Part shown: positions 1 to 7,424 of the stretch, in pieces
Layout of the letters: each line of letters opens with the position of its first letter
Position numbering within the stretch: the first letter of the stretch is position 1
From: an uncultured Collinsella sp.
GTDB lineage: Bacteria; Actinomycetota; Coriobacteriia; Coriobacteriales; Coriobacteriaceae
Reading direction: 5' to 3'
Length of the DNA: 11,063 nt
Assembly (NCBI GenBank): GCA_959600835.1
Contig: CAUGNQ010000062.1
Location: 1-11,063, forward strand
The notes under the pieces: generated by a model
Told to the model about the DNA's origin: nothing
Seen by the model: only the letters and a program-made list of their open reading frames with translations
Database searches by the model: none
Program-made: the position numbers and the translations under genes

Positions 1-3000
1 AGCCCGCCGCGCCCGCGCCCGCCGAGGATGCCGAGGGGCCCGCCGCCGTGCGCAGGGCCAAGCTCGGCTCTCACTGGGATGATGTTGACGAGGTCGTGCG
101 CCCCATGGCCCAGCAGGGCAAGGCCCCGCTCGCCTCGATGGGTATCGATGCGCCGTTGGCCTGCCTGTCCAAGAAGACGCGTTCGTTCTTTGACTACTTC
201 TATCAGCTGTTCGCTCAGGTCACGAATCCTCCGATCGATGCCCTGCGCGAGCACATGGTGACTTCGACCACGCTCTACCTGGGCAACCACGGCAACCTGC
301 TCGAGGATTCCCGCACGGCCTGTCAGCTGGTGCGCTTGGAGCGCCCATTGCTCAACGAGGAAGAGTTCGAGCATATCTGTGCCATCGACCGTGTTGGCTT
401 TAAGACCCGTCGTTTCCGTGCCGTCTACCGCCGCGATGCCGGCGAGGGCGCGCTGCAGGCTGCGCTCAAACAGCTTGCCGAGGACGTTGAGGCTGCGGTC
501 CGCGACGGCGTGAACATTGTGGTGTTGAGCGATCGTGCCGCTGCGGGCGAGGTGCCCGTGCCGTCGCTGCTCGCCGTGGGCTGCGTGCACAACCACCTGA
601 TCCGCGCCGGCGTTCGTACTTTTGCCGACATCGTGGTGGAGTGCGGTGACGCCGTGTCCCCGCACGACTTTGCGGCACTGGTGGGCTACTCCGCGAGCGG
701 CATCTATCCGTACAACGCACATGCGTGCATCCGCGATCTGGCGGCACGCGGCGACCTGGACGTGACGGCCGAGCAGGGCATCGCCAACTACAACAAGGCT
801 GCGACCGCCGGCATCGTCTCCATCATGTCCAAGATGGGCATCTCCACGGTGCAGAGCTACCATTCGGCGCAGATCTTCGAAGCCGTGGGCTTTACGCCGG
901 AGTTCGTCAACGCGTACTTTGCCGGCACGGTGAGCCGTGTGGGCGGTATGGGTGTCGAGGACGTTGAACGCGAGCAAAACGAGCGCTACGACGCCGCGCT
1001 CGCTATCCTTAAGAGCCCGGCTCCCGATCAGCTGCCCACGCTGGGCCTGACCAAGTGGCGCCCGCTCGGCGGCGAGGAACACCTCATCGACCCCCAGACC
1101 GTCTACCTGCTGCAGACCGCCTGCCGTGAGGACAGCTACGACACCTTTAAGGAGTACAGCGCCCGCCTGCACCGCACCGGCCGTGCCGTGCGTCTGCGCG
1201 ACTTGCTCGACTTTGATGCCAGCGGCCGCACGCCGGTTTCGCTCGACGAGGTCGAGCCCGCGCTCAACATCGTCCGCCGCTTTAACACCGGCGCCATGTC
1301 GTACGGCTCCATCAGCAAAGAGGCGCACGAGTGCATGGCCATCGCCATGAATCGCCTGCACGGACGCTCCAACTCGGGCGAGGGCGGCGAGGACCCGCGT
1401 CGCGAGACCCCGCTGGCTAACGGTGACTCCAAGAACTCCGCGATCAAGCAGGTGGCAAGCGCGCGCTTTGGCGTGACGAGCCGCTACCTGTGCAGCGCCT
1501 TCGAGATCCAGATCAAGATGGCCCAGGGCGCCAAGCCCGGCGAGGGCGGTCACCTGCCCGGCAAGAAGGTCTACCCCTGGATTGCCGAGGTCCGTCAGTC
1601 CACGCCCGGCATCGGCCTGATCTCGCCTCCGCCGCATCACGACATCTACTCTATCGAAGACCTGGCCGAGCTCATCTTCGACCTTAAGAACGCCAACCCC
1701 GGCGCGCGCGTGTCGGTCAAGCTGGTCAGCGAGGCCGGCGTCGGCACCATCGCCACCGGTGTGGCCAAGGGTGCTGCCGACAAGATCTTGATCAGTGGCC
1801 ACAACGGCGGCTCGGGTGCCGCTGCGCGCGACTCTATCTGGCATGCGGGACTGCCGTTGGAACTTGGCCTTGCCGAGGCCCAGCAGACGCTGCTGCAAAA
1901 CGGCCTGCGCTCACGCGTGGTGCTCGAGGCCGACGGCAAGCTCATGGATGGCACCGATGTTGCCGTCGCCTGCCTGCTGGGCGCCGAGGAGTTTGGCTTT
2001 GCGACCATGCCGCTCATCTCGATGGGCTGCTTCATGCAGCGCGACTGCCAGCAGGATACCTGCCCCGCCGGCATCGCGACGCAAAACTGTCGCCTGCGTC
2101 GCGGCTTCCGCGGCAAGCCCGAGCATGTCGAGCACTTTATGCTCTTTGTTGCCGAGCAGCTGCGCGAGGTCATGGCGAGCCTGGGCTTCCGCACCGTCGA
2201 CGAGATGGTCGGCCATCCCGAGTGCTTGCGCCAGATCGAGGTCCCGGGCAACCGCAAGGCTAACCTGCTCGATCTGTCGCCCGTGCTGGCGAGCGCGACC
2301 TGCGAGTTCGGTGCCCACATCTCGGGTGCCGACGGCCGTCACTTCCTGCCCCAGATGGCTGCGGACAGCGAGCTCGACAAGACGCTCGACTCCACGCTGT
2401 TTGTGCCTTACACGGCCGACGCTCGCGCGCACCTGCGCCCGATTCGCTTCCGCGCCGATATCGCCAACGTCAACCGCTGCGTGGGCACTATCCTGGGCAA
2501 CGCGGTGACCAAGGCACATCCCGAGGGCCTGCCCGCCGGCTCCATCACCATCGATTGCGATGGTTCGGCCGGTCAGAGCTTTGGCGCCTTCCTGCCGCGC
2601 GGCATTACGCTCAACGTGTGCGGCGACGCCAACGACTACTTTGGCAAGGGCCTTTCGGGCGGCGAGGTGTCGGTGCGCCCCAACCCGCATGCGACCTACA
2701 AGTTCGACGAAAACATCATCGTGGGTAACGTTGCGTTCTTTGGCGCCACGAGCGGCCACGGCTTCATCAACGGCCTGGCCGGCCAGCGCTTTGGCGTACG
2801 CAACTCCGGTGCCACCGTGGTGGTCGAGGGCTGCGGCAACCACGGCTGTGAGTACATGACGGGCGGCCTGGCGCTCATCCTGGGCGAGGTCGGGCAGAAC
2901 TTTGCCGCCGGCATGACGGGCGGCGTGGCCTATGTCTTTGACCAGTACGGCACGCTCGATGCCCGCGTGAACCACGAGAGCGTTGAGCTCAAGGCCCCGA

Positions 3001-3320
3001 CGGCCGGCGAGCTGGCACAGATTCGCGAGCTCATCCAAGAGCACGTGGACGCGACGCAGAGCCCGCGCGGCATCAAGCTGCTCTACAGCTTTGAGACGAT
3101 GAGCAAGCACTTTGTGAAGGTCATTCCGACCGAGTACGAGCGTGTGCTGGCGATTGTCGCTGCGAGCGAGGCCGTCGGCAAGACGCATGCGCAGGCAGAG
3201 GAGCTGGCGTTTGACATTGTGACCGGTCGCGCGAGCGCCGCGGATGTTGCTCGCTTCGATGCTGCGGGTGCTGTGCCCGCCGCCGCCAGCTCTGTTGCTT
3301 CGACCAAGAAGGAGGCGTAA
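1..3320 (+). CDS. gltB: Glutamate synthase (GOGAT) large subunit, 5'-truncated by the window edge
   Basis: Large subunit of NADPH-dependent glutamate synthase, which converts glutamine plus 2-oxoglutarate into two glutamates in the cytoplasm. The frame is open from base 3 to the TAA at 3318-3320, so the GTG at 48 is not a real start; the N-terminal glutamine amidotransferase domain (roughly 400 residues in the family) lies outside. Numbering from base 48: a central-domain segment (MGIDAPLACLS, FAQVTNPPIDALREH) covers about residues 30-90; the FMN/synthase domain begins near NTGAMSYGS (413) and includes SGHNGGSG (583-590); the 3Fe-4S ligands are Cys661, Cys667 and Cys672 (C-x5-C-x4-C, as in known GltB); the C-terminal glycine-rich beta-helix domain runs from about 810 to 1000. 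An Ala/Pro-rich stretch precedes the central domain at bases 3-50. gltD follows after 5 nt. The family call is secure. Confidence 0.97.
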   Translation, partial: PAAPAPAEDAEGPAAVRRAKLGSHWDDVDEVVRPMAQQGKAPLASMGIDAPLACLSKKTRSFFDYFYQLFAQVTNPPIDALREHMVTSTTLYLGNHGNLLEDSRTACQLVRLERPLLNEEEFEHICAIDRVGFKTRRFRAVYRRDAGEGALQAALKQLAEDVEAAVRDGVNIVVLSDRAAAGEVPVPSLLAVGCVHNHLIRAGVRTFADIVVECGDAVSPHDFAALVGYSASGIYPYNAHACIRDLAARGDLDVTAEQGIANYNKAATAGIVSIMSKMGISTVQSYHSAQIFEAVGFTPEFVNAYFAGTVSRVGGMGVEDVEREQNERYDAALAILKSPAPDQLPTLGLTKWRPLGGEEHLIDPQTVYLLQTACREDSYDTFKEYSARLHRTGRAVRLRDLLDFDASGRTPVSLDEVEPALNIVRRFNTGAMSYGSISKEAHECMAIAMNRLHGRSNSGEGGEDPRRETPLANGDSKNSAIKQVASARFGVTSRYLCSAFEIQIKMAQGAKPGEGGHLPGKKVYPWIAEVRQSTPGIGLISPPPHHDIYSIEDLAELIFDLKNANPGARVSVKLVSEAGVGTIATGVAKGAADKILISGHNGGSGAAARDSIWHAGLPLELGLAEAQQTLLQNGLRSRVVLEADGKLMDGTDVAVACLLGAEEFGFATMPLISMGCFMQRDCQQDTCPAGIATQNCRLRRGFRGKPEHVEHFMLFVAEQLREVMASLGFRTVDEMVGHPECLRQIEVPGNRKANLLDLSPVLASATCEFGAHISGADGRHFLPQMAADSELDKTLDSTLFVPYTADARAHLRPIRFRADIANVNRCVGTILGNAVTKAHPEGLPAGSITIDCDGSAGQSFGAFLPRGITLNVCGDANDYFGKGLSGGEVSVRPNPHATYKFDENIIVGNVAFFGATSGHGFINGLAGQRFGVRNSGATVVVEGCGNHGCEYMTGGLALILGEVGQNFAAGMTGGVAYVFDQYGTLDARVNHESVELKAPTAGELAQIRELIQEHVDATQSPRGIKLLYSFETMSKHFVKVIPTEYERVLAIVAASEAVGKTHAQAEELAFDIVTGRASAADVARFDAAGAVPAAASSVASTKKEA

Positions 3321-3325
3321 GTGCC

Positions 3326-4807
3326 ATGGGTAAGCTCGGTGCTTTTCTTGATATCGATCGCGTGGCCCACGAGCTTCGCCCCGTGGAGGAGCGCAGCCGC
3401 GATTTCGATCCGCTGTACGTGGAGCTTGACGACGATGCACGCCGTGCCCAGGCGAGCCGCTGCATGATGTGCGGCGTGGCGTTTTGCCAGATGGGCGCGA
3501 GCTTTGGCAAGGCACGCCCGAGCGGCTGCCCGCTGCACAACCTGATTCCCGAGTGGAATGAGTTGGTGTACCGCGGCCGCTGGGACGAGGCGGCCGAGCG
3601 CCTGTCGCTCACCTCGCCCATGCCCGAGTTCACGAGCCGCGTGTGCCCGGCGCTGTGCGAGGCCGCGTGCAACCTGGGTTCGGTCGATGGCCAGCCCACG
3701 ACGATCCATGACAACGAGCGTGCGATCAGCGACCATGAGTGGGCAAACGGCGGCCCGCGCCGCTTTGAGCCGGCAGGGGAGGACGCGCCCTCGGTTGCCG
3801 TGGTGGGCTCCGGTCCTGCTGGTCTGGTGGCAGCATGGGAGCTTGCGCGTCGTGGCGCCCGCGTGACGGTGTTTGAGCGCGACGACCGCCCGGGCGGCCT
3901 GCTCATGTACGGCATTCCTAACATGAAGCTCGAGAAGTCCGTTGTCGAGCGTCGCGTGGCGCTCATGCGCGAGCTGGGCATTGTGTTCGAGCTGAGTGCT
4001 GATGCGAATGACCCTGCGGTGGCGGCCAAGCTCAATGGCTTTGACGCCGTCGTGGTGGCTGCTGGTGCCCGCGCTCCGCGTGGGCTTTCGGCTGCGAACG
4101 TGGATGCTCCCGGCGTGGTGTATGCCGTGGACTACCTGACGGCTTCGACCGTCTCGGTGCTCGACGGCGGCGAGCCCGCGGTGAACGCGCGCGGCTTGGA
4201 CGTCGTGGTCATTGGCGGTGGCGATACGGGCAACGACTGCGTAGGTACCGCGGTGCGCCAGGGTGCGCGCAGCGTGCGCCAGTTTGAGTTCTTGCCGGCT
4301 GCGCCCGATAAGCGTGCGGCGAGCAACCCTTGGCCGCAGTGGCCCAATGTAAAGAAGACCGACTACGGCCAGCAGGAGGCCATTGCCGCCATGGGCGGCG
4401 AGATGCGTGCCTGGGGCGTGGATACCCTCGAGGTGCTGCTGGACAAGAAGGGCGCGGCTGCGGGTCTGCGCGTGGTCGATCTGGACTGGTCGGCGGGAAA
4501 GCCCGAGCGCATCGCGGGCTCTGAGCACGAGGTGCCGGCCCAGCTGGTGCTCATTGCCTGCGGCTTTACGGGCCCGGAGCACAGCGTGTTCGACGCTGCC
4601 GGCGTGCCTGTTGCCGCCGCTGGCCGTCCGCTGCCGGTGATGGCTGCCGAGGGCTCGCACCTTGCGGCCCGTGTCGACGGCGTTGCCGCGGATGCCGCGC
4701 CGGTGTATGTTGCCGGTGATGCTCGCAACGGCAGCTCGCTCGTGGTGAACGCCATGGCCGATGCCCTGGCCTGCGCAGCCGAAGTCGCCGATGCGCTGGA
4801 GCTGTAA
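3326..4807 (+). CDS. gltD: Glutamate synthase small (beta) subunit, NADPH/FAD/iron-sulfur oxidoreductase
   Basis: Small subunit of glutamate synthase; it takes electrons from NADPH through FAD and 4Fe-4S clusters to GltB. 493 residues, full length for the family. The N-terminal ferredoxin-like region has Cys46, 49, 54 and 68 (CMMC, then FC and GCPLHN) and Cys107, 111 and 115 (CPALCEAAC), the usual cluster ligands. The FAD-binding Rossmann motif GSGPAG is at 161-166, followed by the FERDDRPGGLLMYGIP segment; the NADPH-binding GGGDTG is at 297-302; the second FAD contact YVAGDARNGSSLVV is near the C-terminus. The ATG at 3326 is preceded by AAGGAGG (3309-3315), which overlaps the end of gltB, so the two genes are co-transcribed and probably translationally coupled. 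Nothing looks broken. Confidence 0.97.
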   Translation: MGKLGAFLDIDRVAHELRPVEERSRDFDPLYVELDDDARRAQASRCMMCGVAFCQMGASFGKARPSGCPLHNLIPEWNELVYRGRWDEAAERLSLTSPMPEFTSRVCPALCEAACNLGSVDGQPTTIHDNERAISDHEWANGGPRRFEPAGEDAPSVAVVGSGPAGLVAAWELARRGARVTVFERDDRPGGLLMYGIPNMKLEKSVVERRVALMRELGIVFELSADANDPAVAAKLNGFDAVVVAAGARAPRGLSAANVDAPGVVYAVDYLTASTVSVLDGGEPAVNARGLDVVVIGGGDTGNDCVGTAVRQGARSVRQFEFLPAAPDKRAASNPWPQWPNVKKTDYGQQEAIAAMGGEMRAWGVDTLEVLLDKKGAAAGLRVVDLDWSAGKPERIAGSEHEVPAQLVLIACGFTGPEHSVFDAAGVPVAAAGRPLPVMAAEGSHLAARVDGVAADAAPVYVAGDARNGSSLVVNAMADALACAAEVADALEL

Positions 4808-4810
4808 AGT

Positions 4811-4864
4811 AGTCATTTAAGAACATCCCCAATGACTGGTCATTTTTTGTCTGGTCGTTGGGGA
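4811..4864. repeat. Nested, mutually exclusive inverted repeats after gltD (possible weak terminator or REP-like element)
   Basis: Three pairings compete for the same bases. AGTCATT (4811-4817) is a perfect inverse of AATGACT (4831-4837). AATGA (4831-4835) pairs with TCATT (4840-4844) around CTGG and runs into a T tract ending at 4848, resembling a weak intrinsic terminator for gltBD. TCCCCAATGAC (4826-4836) pairs with GTCGTTGGGGA (4854-4864), 11 bp with one wobble and a 17-nt loop. The pairings are seen directly; whether this is a terminator, a switch or a dispersed repeat is inference. Confidence 0.55.
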
Positions 4865-5113
4865 CACTCTTTGCGATCGATTTGCTCGTTTGCCGACGTA
4901 CGGGTGTTCATTTGTCGACTTCTTTGGCTGTGGCCACCTGTTGTTTCTGTGGTGGCTGCGGGCATCTGGCTCAAAAGGGCGGGTTGGCTGTCTATGTCTA
5001 CCTGCTGTTTTGTTGTGGTGCGCATTTTCGGTCAAGCTTTTCGTCAAGTGTTTGGTCAGCATCTGGTTTGCAGCCGGAGGCCTATTTTGCCCGCGCTGGT
5101 CGTGGCTGCCCAC
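4865..5113. other. Intergenic stretch with no recognised feature
   Basis: About 250 bases, rich in T and G, between the hairpin cluster and the leader of the next gene. Several + frames happen to be open (for example 4832-5164), but they lack a ribosome binding site, overlap each other and encode Cys/Trp-rich, unconvincing proteins. No RNA gene, clear promoter or repeat is visible. The promoter of the gene at 5161 should lie here or just downstream, but no convincing -35/-10 pair can be named. Confidence 0.6.
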
Positions 5114-5155
5114 CCTCCTCGTAAGCTCAAATTGAGGTCTATCGGTTTGAGGAGG
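5114..5155 (+). promoter_or_regulatory. Shine-Dalgarno site with an upstream complementary tract
   Basis: GAGGAGG at 5149-5155 is a strong ribosome binding site 5 nt before the ATG at 5161 and decides that start. CCTCCTC at 5114-5120 is its perfect 7-bp complement, 28 nt upstream, so a leader hairpin could hide the site. The pairing is seen in the sequence; a regulatory role is inference, because purine-rich sites find pyrimidine partners easily by chance. Confidence 0.4.
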
Positions 5156-5160
5156 ATGCC

Positions 5161-5868
5161 ATGACTGACCACGCTTTAGACCGAGCGCAGCTAGCCGAAG
5201 CCGTCGGCAACGATATTGCCGACATGGCCCATTTTTGGATGCTGCGGAAGTTTCAATTCCTGGAGCCGGCGCGCGAGCAGTTCGAGATTATCGTCGACCC
5301 GTGGCTCAGCTATTGCGAGGAACCTTCTCAAAACGAAATCATGGCCTACAACATGGCGTTTACCGATTGGCTGCTCTTCGAGCGCCCCTATCGCCATGGC
5401 AAGACGCTGCTCGAGCTATATGTGGATGAGCCGCCAGCGTCAATTTCTCCTGCCTCGCTTGGGCGACTTAAGCAGGTGCGCGACACGCAGTACTTCTCTC
5501 GCTTTGGCATTTTGGACAAGGATCCTGCGACTGGTATGGTCGCGCTGAAGGATACGCACACCGACCGTCGCTTTGGCGTCTACGACCCACATATCGTGCA
5601 AAAGGAGCACTGGAGCGACGGCGCTATTGCGGTGCGCCTCGCCTGCGTCGACGATGTCTGGCTTACGGCGGGACAGCTCTACCTATATGACATCGCGCGC
5701 CTGAGCGACACGGCGGTCGACGGGCCGGGCGCGGTGCATCCCGAGGACCTGCAGGACGGCTTTGACACCTCGTGCATCAGCTTCTTCTTGCGTCTGGTCC
5801 GCGACATCATGGGCGCCCAGGGGCGGTACGTAAAGTCGCTCAACATCTATGAGCAGGAGTGGAAGTAG
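5161..5868 (+). CDS. Conserved-looking hypothetical protein, 235 residues
   Basis: Soluble, acidic protein with no signal peptide, membrane segment or catalytic motif that I recognise. The start is well supported by GAGGAGG 5 nt upstream. The central part (about residues 60-145: DWLLFERPYRHGKTLLELY, then TQYFSRFGILDKD, VALKDT and RRFGVYD) resembles from memory a segment found in bacterial proteins related to SEC-C-motif proteins, where a WxxF-x-gkTxLexy block is followed by a short beta-rich domain. The Cys-rich SEC-C zinc motif itself is absent, so this is only a pattern resemblance. The C-terminal half ends with a helix-like segment (SCISFFLRLVRDIMG). Codon use matches the neighbours. It appears monocistronic, with its own terminator overlapping the stop codon. 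The gene is probably real; the function is unknown. Confidence 0.85.
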   Translation: MTDHALDRAQLAEAVGNDIADMAHFWMLRKFQFLEPAREQFEIIVDPWLSYCEEPSQNEIMAYNMAFTDWLLFERPYRHGKTLLELYVDEPPASISPASLGRLKQVRDTQYFSRFGILDKDPATGMVALKDTHTDRRFGVYDPHIVQKEHWSDGAIAVRLACVDDVWLTAGQLYLYDIARLSDTAVDGPGAVHPEDLQDGFDTSCISFFLRLVRDIMGAQGRYVKSLNIYEQEWK

Positions 5869-5906
5869 GGGGTGGGCAGTTGTCGCCTGCCTTGCCCTCT
5901 GTTTTT
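5867..5906 (+). terminator. Intrinsic terminator of the 235-residue protein gene
   Basis: A GC-rich stem starts inside the stop codon. AGGGGGT (5867-5873) pairs with GCCCTCT (5894-5900) and, past a one-base bulge at 5893, GGGCAG (5874-5879) pairs with CTGCCT (5887-5892); the loop is 7 nt. Three pairs are G-T wobbles. GTTTTT follows at 5901-5906. This is a typical rho-independent terminator. The inverted-repeat array begins immediately after the T tract. Confidence 0.75.
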
Positions 5907-5908
5907 AT

Positions 5909-5965
5909 GTCTCGATCTGTAACGTTTAGGGACAAAAAACCGGTCTACCTGTTACAGATCGAGAC
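5909..5965. repeat. Array family A, unit 1 (57-bp inverted repeat)
   Basis: Left arm GTCTCGATCTGTAAC (5909-5923) and right arm GTTACAGATCGAGAC (5951-5965) are a perfect 15-bp inverted pair, extendable by two outer pairs (one T-G wobble). The centre is 27 nt. This is the only unit of the six with fully complementary arms. The spacer to unit 2 is 23 nt. Confidence 0.95.
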
Positions 5966-5988
5966 GTTTGGCACCTGGTTGGGGGAAT

Positions 5989-6045
5989 GTCTCAATCTGT
6001 AACATCTAGCGGCCAAAAATCGGTCTTCCTGTTACAGATCAAGAC
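5989..6045. repeat. Array family A, unit 2 (57-bp inverted repeat), immediately upstream of the nuclease gene
   Basis: Arms GTCTCAATCTGTAAC (5989-6003) and GTTACAGATCAAGAC (6031-6045), with two mismatches (CA opposite CA); three further outer pairs are possible (AAT/ATT). The 27-nt centre begins ATCTAGCGGCC. It lies exactly 80 bp after unit 1. The spacer that follows carries the ribosome binding site of the nuclease gene. Confidence 0.95.
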
Positions 6046-6065
6046 ATTTGTCAGCGGAGGCAACG

Positions 6066-7142
6066 GTGACGATGGTCCAGTTGCCCGATGTGGTGGTGAT
6101 GGAAGTGTCTAATACCGTTTTCAAACACAAGCATACGACTCGCAACACGTTGGCGCGGAACAGGATGCTCGCGCGGCTCACGGAGGCGACCGAGCAAGGT
6201 GCACTGCTCGCAACGCATGACAATGCCGAGCTCATGTGGCTGCGACGCCATGTTGGAACCGACGATATCGCGGAGCCCGAGTCGTATCTGTTCTGTTTTC
6301 AACATGATTGGGATACGTTGACACCGGCGGAGCGAGCGCTGCGTACCATCAAAGGGCTTGCGGAGTTTCACTCCGATTGGGCGTTTTGGGGGTATGACGC
6401 CGCGCTGATATGGGGTCTGGAGGTGCCGAATGATCTGCTCGGGCCGCGTTTTCTTGTTAAGACGGGCTGTTCAGTGACGTTGAGCAGCGGGTGCAGGTTG
6501 TTGCGTCCACAGATGGCGGGCGCGCTCGAGCGCGTTGATGGCGTGCGGGTGACGTCGTTTTGGCGCACGGTAGAGGATTGCTTGCTACGTGCGCCGTTCT
6601 CCTACGGGTTGGCGATTGCCGATTCTGCGTTGCGTTCAAGGAGCGTATCGCGCGATGACCTGTGTGAGTGTCTCCGCTCCGATTGCGCGGGCAGGCGCGG
6701 GCATCGCAGAGCGCAAGTGATTGCGTCGTATGCGGACGGGCTGTCCGAAAACGGCGGCGAGTCTCGTTTTCGGGCGTTCTTTATTGCATACGGTTTTCCG
6801 GTACCAGAGTTGCAGGTGGAGTTTCGCGACCCGCTTGATCCGACCAGCGTGTTTCGAGTCGACTATTTCTGGAGGCTCGAAGACGGAGCGTGCGTGATTG
6901 GCGAGCTGGACGGGAAGGGGAAGTATACCCTGCAGGATGGTGAGGGTCGGGAGTCGATCGACCCGTTCGTGGCGGAACGTCAGCGGGAGTCTCATCTGAC
7001 AATGCTCGGGCACAAGGTGCTGAGGTTCACGTTTGATGAACTCAAGAATCCAGGGAAGCTGGCTGAAAAGATGAGACTGGCGGGAATTCCGCAGCGGGTC
7101 AATCTGGCGGAGGAATGGAGACGGCAGTGGTATGGGCGCTAA
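6066..7142 (+). CDS. AbiEi-like N-terminal region fused to a DUF559/Vsr-like PD-(D/E)XK nuclease domain, embedded in the repeat array
   Basis: About 358 residues. The start was chosen at GTG 6066, 5 nt after GGAGG (6056-6060); ATG 6072 is the alternative, and a TTG at 6048 lies upstream of that site and is unlikely. Numbering from 6066, the first half has the layout of AbiEi-type proteins: a region from about 30 to 80 that may be a winged helix, then LTPAERALRTIKGLAEFHSDWAFWGYDAALIWGLEVP in short recognisable blocks, then VTSFWRTVEDCLLRAPFSYGL followed by IADSALRSR. The second half looks like a restriction-endonuclease fold: Glu232 (ESRFR), Asp266 (RVDYFW), Glu280-x-Asp282-Gly-x-Gly-Lys286-Tyr (ELDGKGKY), then a basic helix and GHKVLRFTFDELKNP. 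These are the expected catalytic residues, so the enzyme may be active. No partner gene is adjacent. Two inverted-repeat units precede it and four follow, with no conventional terminator. DNA cleavage or nicking is inferred from the fold, and the target is unknown. Confidence 0.8.
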   Translation: MTMVQLPDVVVMEVSNTVFKHKHTTRNTLARNRMLARLTEATEQGALLATHDNAELMWLRRHVGTDDIAEPESYLFCFQHDWDTLTPAERALRTIKGLAEFHSDWAFWGYDAALIWGLEVPNDLLGPRFLVKTGCSVTLSSGCRLLRPQMAGALERVDGVRVTSFWRTVEDCLLRAPFSYGLAIADSALRSRSVSRDDLCECLRSDCAGRRGHRRAQVIASYADGLSENGGESRFRAFFIAYGFPVPELQVEFRDPLDPTSVFRVDYFWRLEDGACVIGELDGKGKYTLQDGEGRESIDPFVAERQRESHLTMLGHKVLRFTFDELKNPGKLAEKMRLAGIPQRVNLAEEWRRQWYGR

Positions 7143-7183
7143 GGGGTGCAACTGACGCGGAGGTGGTTGTTCCTGCCGAGTTT

Positions 7184-7240
7184 GTCTCAATCTGTAACAA
7201 CAAGGGACCGTTTGGCCTCGTAACTGTTACAGATCAAGAC
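7184..7240. repeat. Array family A, unit 3 (57-bp inverted repeat), first after the nuclease gene
   Basis: Arms GTCTCAATCTGTAAC (7184-7198) and GTTACAGATCAAGAC (7226-7240) are the same pair as in unit 2, but the 27-nt centre is quite different. It starts 41 nt after the nuclease stop codon. The following 23-nt spacer (AGAAGGTTGG...) is of the same type as the one after unit 5. Confidence 0.95.
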
Positions 7241-7263
7241 AGAAGGTTGGCTACCGCTAAAAG

Positions 7264-7320
7264 ATCTCAATCTGTAACATCTAGAGGCCGAAAACCTGTC
7301 TACTTGTTACAGATCTAGAC
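7264..7320. repeat. Array family A, unit 4 (57-bp inverted repeat)
   Basis: Arms ATCTCAATCTGTAAC (7264-7278) and GTTACAGATCTAGAC (7306-7320) around a 27-nt centre beginning ATCTAGAGGCC. The inner nine bases of both arms are intact; mismatches are confined to the outer six. It shares its right-arm end CTAGAC with unit 6. Confidence 0.95.
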
Positions 7321-7343
7321 GTTTGACAGCGGGGCTGGAGAAT

Positions 7344-7400
7344 ATCTCGATCTGTAACATCTAGCGGCCTAAATTCGACCTAACTGTTACAGATTGAGAC
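7344..7400. repeat. Array family A, unit 5 (57-bp inverted repeat)
   Basis: Arms ATCTCGATCTGTAAC (7344-7358) and GTTACAGATTGAGAC (7386-7400) around a 27-nt centre beginning ATCTAGCGGCC, as in unit 2. The centre ends TAACT, as in unit 3. Exactly 80 bp after unit 4. Confidence 0.95.
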
Positions 7401-7424
7401 AAAGGTTGGACGCGGTGCCGAAAG

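Noticed and set aside
1911..3515. Long open frame on the - strand opposite gltB (534 codons)
   Set aside because: Antisense shadow over the FMN/iron-sulfur and C-terminal domains of GltB; composition is not protein-like.
3083..4816. Long open frame on the - strand opposite gltD (577 codons)
   Set aside because: Antisense shadow; the + strand encodes full-length GltD with all cofactor motifs.
4832..5164. 110-codon + strand frame whose stop overlaps the ATG of the next gene
   Set aside because: The ATGA overlap hinted at coupling, but there is no ribosome binding site, the start lies in a hairpin arm, composition is Cys/Trp-rich and two other frames are open over the same bases.
7115..7318. 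Small + strand frame running from the nuclease 3' end into the array
   Set aside because: It overlaps the end of the nuclease gene in another frame and is made largely of palindrome sequence.
7323..7351. Promoter starting with a perfect TTGACA (7323-7328) in the array
   Set aside because: No acceptable -10 hexamer at 16-18 nt spacing; the bases belong to a repeated spacer.
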